DNA of 64,000 nt, from positions 105,956 through 169,955 of the forward strand of contig CAIXFN010000005.1 in assembly GCA_903918755.1 (NCBI GenBank), given 5' to 3'. Below the pieces are notes generated by a model. The model did no database searches, had not been told where the DNA came from, and was given only the letters and a program-made list of their open reading frames with translations. The DNA comes from an uncultured Pedosphaera sp. (GTDB lineage Bacteria; Verrucomicrobiota; Verrucomicrobiia; Limisphaerales; Pedosphaeraceae). Of the stretch, positions 62,120-64,000 are shown one piece after another. The stretch's first letter is position 1. Every line of letters starts with the position of its first letter. A program made the translations under genes and the position numbers.

Positions 62120-63226
62120 ATGCAAACAGTTCAAGTTCCGCTCGGGGAACGTGGTTACGACATTTTAATTGGTCCCGGCGCGCTCAAAGACGTGGGCGGC
62201 CATTGCGCCAGGCTCGGTTTCGCGGCCCGTTGCGCCATCCTCTCGGACACGAACGTGGCGCCGCTCTTTGCCGCCACGGTTCACAAGTCGCTGGTCAAGG
62301 CGGGGTTTGATCCGGCCCTCATTCTCGTGCCGCCGGGGGAAGGCTCCAAGAGTTTGAAGGTTTTCCATTCCTGCCACGATCAACTCGCCGCCCATCGCAT
62401 GGAGCGCAAGTCGTTCATCGTGGCGCTGGGCGGTGGCGTGGTCGGGGATCTGGCGGGTTTCGTCGCCGCCACCCACCTGCGCGGAGTGGCGCTGGTCCAA
62501 GTGCCCACCACCTTGCTCGCCCAGGTGGACAGTTCCGTGGGCGGGAAAGTGGGCGTCAATCTCAAGGCCGGCAAAAATCTGGTCGGCGCTTTCCACCAAC
62601 CGCGCTTGGTGCTCTGCGATTTGGCGACCTTGCGTGGGCTGCCCGACCGCGAATTCCGGGCCGGCCTGGCCGAGGTCATCAAGTACGGCATCATCTACGA
62701 TGCAGCCTTGTTTGAACGGCTGGAGCGGGAAATGCCCAAAATCCTCCGCCGTCATTCCACCACCCTGGCGGAAATCATTGCCCGCTGCTGCCAGATCAAA
62801 GCCGACGTGGTGGGCCAGGACGAAACCGAGACCGGCCTGCGCGCCATTCTGAATTTTGGCCACACCATCGGCCATGGCCTGGAAGCTATTTCTGGTTACG
62901 GCCGCTACCTGCATGGCGAAGCCATCGCCATCGGCCAGGTGGCCGCGGCACGACTCTCCGCCGAGCTGTCCGGATTTCCTCCCGCCGACATTGCCCGCAT
63001 TGCGAACCTGTTTGCACGGGCCGGCTTGCCGACGGAAGTCCGGCTCAGTGCCAGCCAAAAACAACGGCTCTTTGCGGCGATGCAACGCGACAAAAAAGTC
63101 AGCGGCGGCGAGATCAAGTTCGTGCTCGCCCGCCGGATCGGCGAAGTGGTGTGGGGGCAAAAGGTGCCGCTGGCCCGGGTGGAAGCGGTCCTCGAGCCAA
63201 CCGCCAATCAATCCGTTGGCGGTTGA
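62120..63226 (+). CDS. aroB: 3-dehydroquinate synthase
   Basis: A 368-residue enzyme of the shikimate pathway (DAHP to 3-dehydroquinate, NAD and Zn dependent). ALGGGVVGDLAGFVAATHLRG binds NAD; QVPTTLLAQVDSSVGGKVGVN and AEVIKYGIIYD bind substrate and metal; FGHTIGHGLEA and HGEAIAIG carry Zn ligands. Start at ATG 62120 gives the normal N-terminus MQTVQVPLGERGYDI. Next to trpG, so two aromatic-amino-acid genes are grouped. Confidence 0.95.
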   Translation: MQTVQVPLGERGYDILIGPGALKDVGGHCARLGFAARCAILSDTNVAPLFAATVHKSLVKAGFDPALILVPPGEGSKSLKVFHSCHDQLAAHRMERKSFIVALGGGVVGDLAGFVAATHLRGVALVQVPTTLLAQVDSSVGGKVGVNLKAGKNLVGAFHQPRLVLCDLATLRGLPDREFRAGLAEVIKYGIIYDAALFERLEREMPKILRRHSTTLAEIIARCCQIKADVVGQDETETGLRAILNFGHTIGHGLEAISGYGRYLHGEAIAIGQVAAARLSAELSGFPPADIARIANLFARAGLPTEVRLSASQKQRLFAAMQRDKKVSGGEIKFVLARRIGEVVWGQKVPLARVEAVLEPTANQSVGG

Positions 63227-63313
63227 CCCAGTTGCCGACCAGCCGGGAGACAAGCAATATTCGGAGTTTCCAAAGCCGGGTGGTTGGGTTAAATAATAAA
63301 GCGCGGCAAAGCT

Positions 63314-63880
63314 ATGGTGCTCGTCATCGATAATTACGATTCGTTTACGTATAATCTCGTCCAGTATCTGGGCGAGATGCAGGTGGATTTGCGGGTGCAT
63401 CGCAATGATGAGATCACCCTGGACCAGATCGCCGAATTGAAGCCGGAACGCATCCTGATTTCCCCGGGCCCCTGCTCCCCGCGGGAATCCGGGTTATCGA
63501 ACGAGATCATCCGCACCTTCGGCCCGAAGCTGCCCCTGTTCGGCGTCTGCCTCGGCCATCAATGCATCGGCCACACCTTTGGCGGCGATGTCGTGGTCAA
63601 TTACCGGATGATGCACGGCAAGACTTCGCCAATTCGCCACAACGGCAAGGACCTTTTTGAGGGGATGCCCAATCCCTTTGCGGCCACGCGCTACCATTCG
63701 CTGGTGATCAAGAAGGACACGCTGCCGGACTGCCTGGAAATCACGGCCGAAACCGATGAAGGCGAAATCATGGGCGTGCGCCACAAGCAGCATCCCATCT
63801 GGGGCGTCCAGTTTCATCCCGAGAGCATCCTCACCGAGGAAGGGCGCACCATTCTGAAGAATTTCCTGCGCCTGGGCTGA
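63314..63880 (+). CDS. trpG: Anthranilate/aminodeoxychorismate synthase glutamine amidotransferase subunit
   Basis: A 188-residue class I glutamine amidotransferase supplying ammonia to TrpE or Pab[18 protein letters not shown] at the start, LISPGPCSP oxyanion strand, nucleophile C79 in [12 protein letters not shown], and the His168/Glu170 pair in [10 protein letters not shown]. TrpG and PabA cannot be told apart without the partner subunit; the enzyme may serve both tryptophan and folate. A start at 63314 gives the family N-terminus. Confidence 0.93.
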   Translation: MVLVIDNYDSFTYNLVQYLGEMQVDLRVHRNDEITLDQIAELKPERILISPGPCSPRESGLSNEIIRTFGPKLPLFGVCLGHQCIGHTFGGDVVVNYRMMHGKTSPIRHNGKDLFEGMPNPFAATRYHSLVIKKDTLPDCLEITAETDEGEIMGVRHKQHPIWGVQFHPESILTEEGRTILKNFLRLG

Positions 63881-63891
63881 GCCCGGGCAGC

Positions 63892-63922
63892 AAAGAAAAA
63901 GCCGCTCCCATTGCGGGGCGGC
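63892..63922 (-). terminator. Rho-independent terminator of infA
   Basis: On the minus strand GCCGCCCC, loop GCAATG, GGAGCGGC is followed by TTTTTCTTT. It lies just after the infA stop and before the end of the convergent trpG. Confidence 0.8.
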
Positions 63923-63952
63923 AAAAATCGGCAGAACTCTGACAGTCGGCGG

Positions 63953-64000
63953 CTATTGCAGTCGGTAAACGATGCGTGCCTTGTCGAGGTCGTACGGGGA
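63953..64000 (-). CDS. infA: Translation initiation factor IF-1, C-terminal end (partial)
   Basis: Only the last 15 codons are in the window. They read SPYDLDKARIVYRLQ and a TAG stop, which is the conserved end of IF-1 (SPYDL-K-RI-YR). The rest of the gene lies beyond the right edge. Followed by a clear terminator, so infA ends its transcript here. Confidence 0.9.
   Translation of the reverse strand, partial: SPYDLDKARIVYRLQ

Noticed and set aside
1..64000. CRISPR array, prophage, insertion sequence, tRNA or rRNA genes
   Set aside because: No regularly spaced direct repeats, no transposase or integrase motifs and no tRNA cloverleaf sequences were seen on either strand.

Overview
This 64 kb window is a GC-rich bacterial chromosome segment that most resembles a free-living member of the Verrucomicrobiota (Pedosphaera/Limisphaera-like). 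The lineage call is inference. It rests on Tat-exported Gfo/Idh/MocA oxidoreductases next to ThuA and sugar-isomerase genes, CRTAC1-type FG-GAP proteins beside c-type cytochromes, secreted proteins ending in a 'YQ-QS...LS-W' lectin-like module, and a giant PKD/RHS protein. No 16S rRNA or tRNA gene was seen to confirm it.

Layout. 1-3689: an HtrA-type protease (cut by the left edge) with a strong terminator, then an OmpR-class response regulator and sensor kinase. 3721-8597: a secreted SGNH hydrolase, a spacer holding a palindromic repeat and a decayed RHS fragment, a small secreted protein, an Imm50-like orphan immunity gene and a small HEAGH protein. 8805-18175: a tight seven-gene plus-strand operon coding for an FG-GAP/ASPIC protein, two c-type cytochrome/beta-propeller proteins, a sensor-type propeller, two periplasmic binding proteins without permease, and a histidine-bearing four-helix membrane protein. 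18355-23677: a minus-strand sugar-catabolism operon with two Gfo/Idh/MocA oxidoreductases, a ThuA-PmoA fusion and a TIM-barrel isomerase. 23868-25231: an island of small genes, three membrane proteins and one Imm32-like. 25288-29256: an Mla-type lipid transport operon ending in an MscS-like fragment. 29328-35805: YceI, an aldehyde dehydrogenase, a split MacAB-type exporter and a class I aldolase.

36304-52538 is the most unusual part: a YdjY-domain protein, a secreted alpha/alpha-toroid protein, an outer-membrane barrel, a secreted unknown and a 3894-residue protein. That protein joins FG-GAP repeats, about a dozen PKD/Ig-like domains, an inserted lectin-like domain, its own terpene-cyclase-like toroid and an RHS/YD-repeat shell with a short C-terminal tip. 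52974-64000: a 'HEWGTFTS' secreted protein behind a perfect palindrome, a GNAT acetyltransferase, a PQQ-like propeller, threonine synthase with a ThiS/MoaD-like carrier and a NIL protein, a 1180-residue secreted toroid protein, aroB, trpG/pabA and the 3' end of infA on the minus strand.

The two best candidates for undescribed systems are the 8805-18175 periplasmic redox/sensing operon and the 36304-52538 toroid-RHS locus. A secondary theme is RHS-toxin debris: an RHS fossil at 6481-6579 and orphan immunity-like genes at 7598 and 25013, all away from the intact RHS gene.
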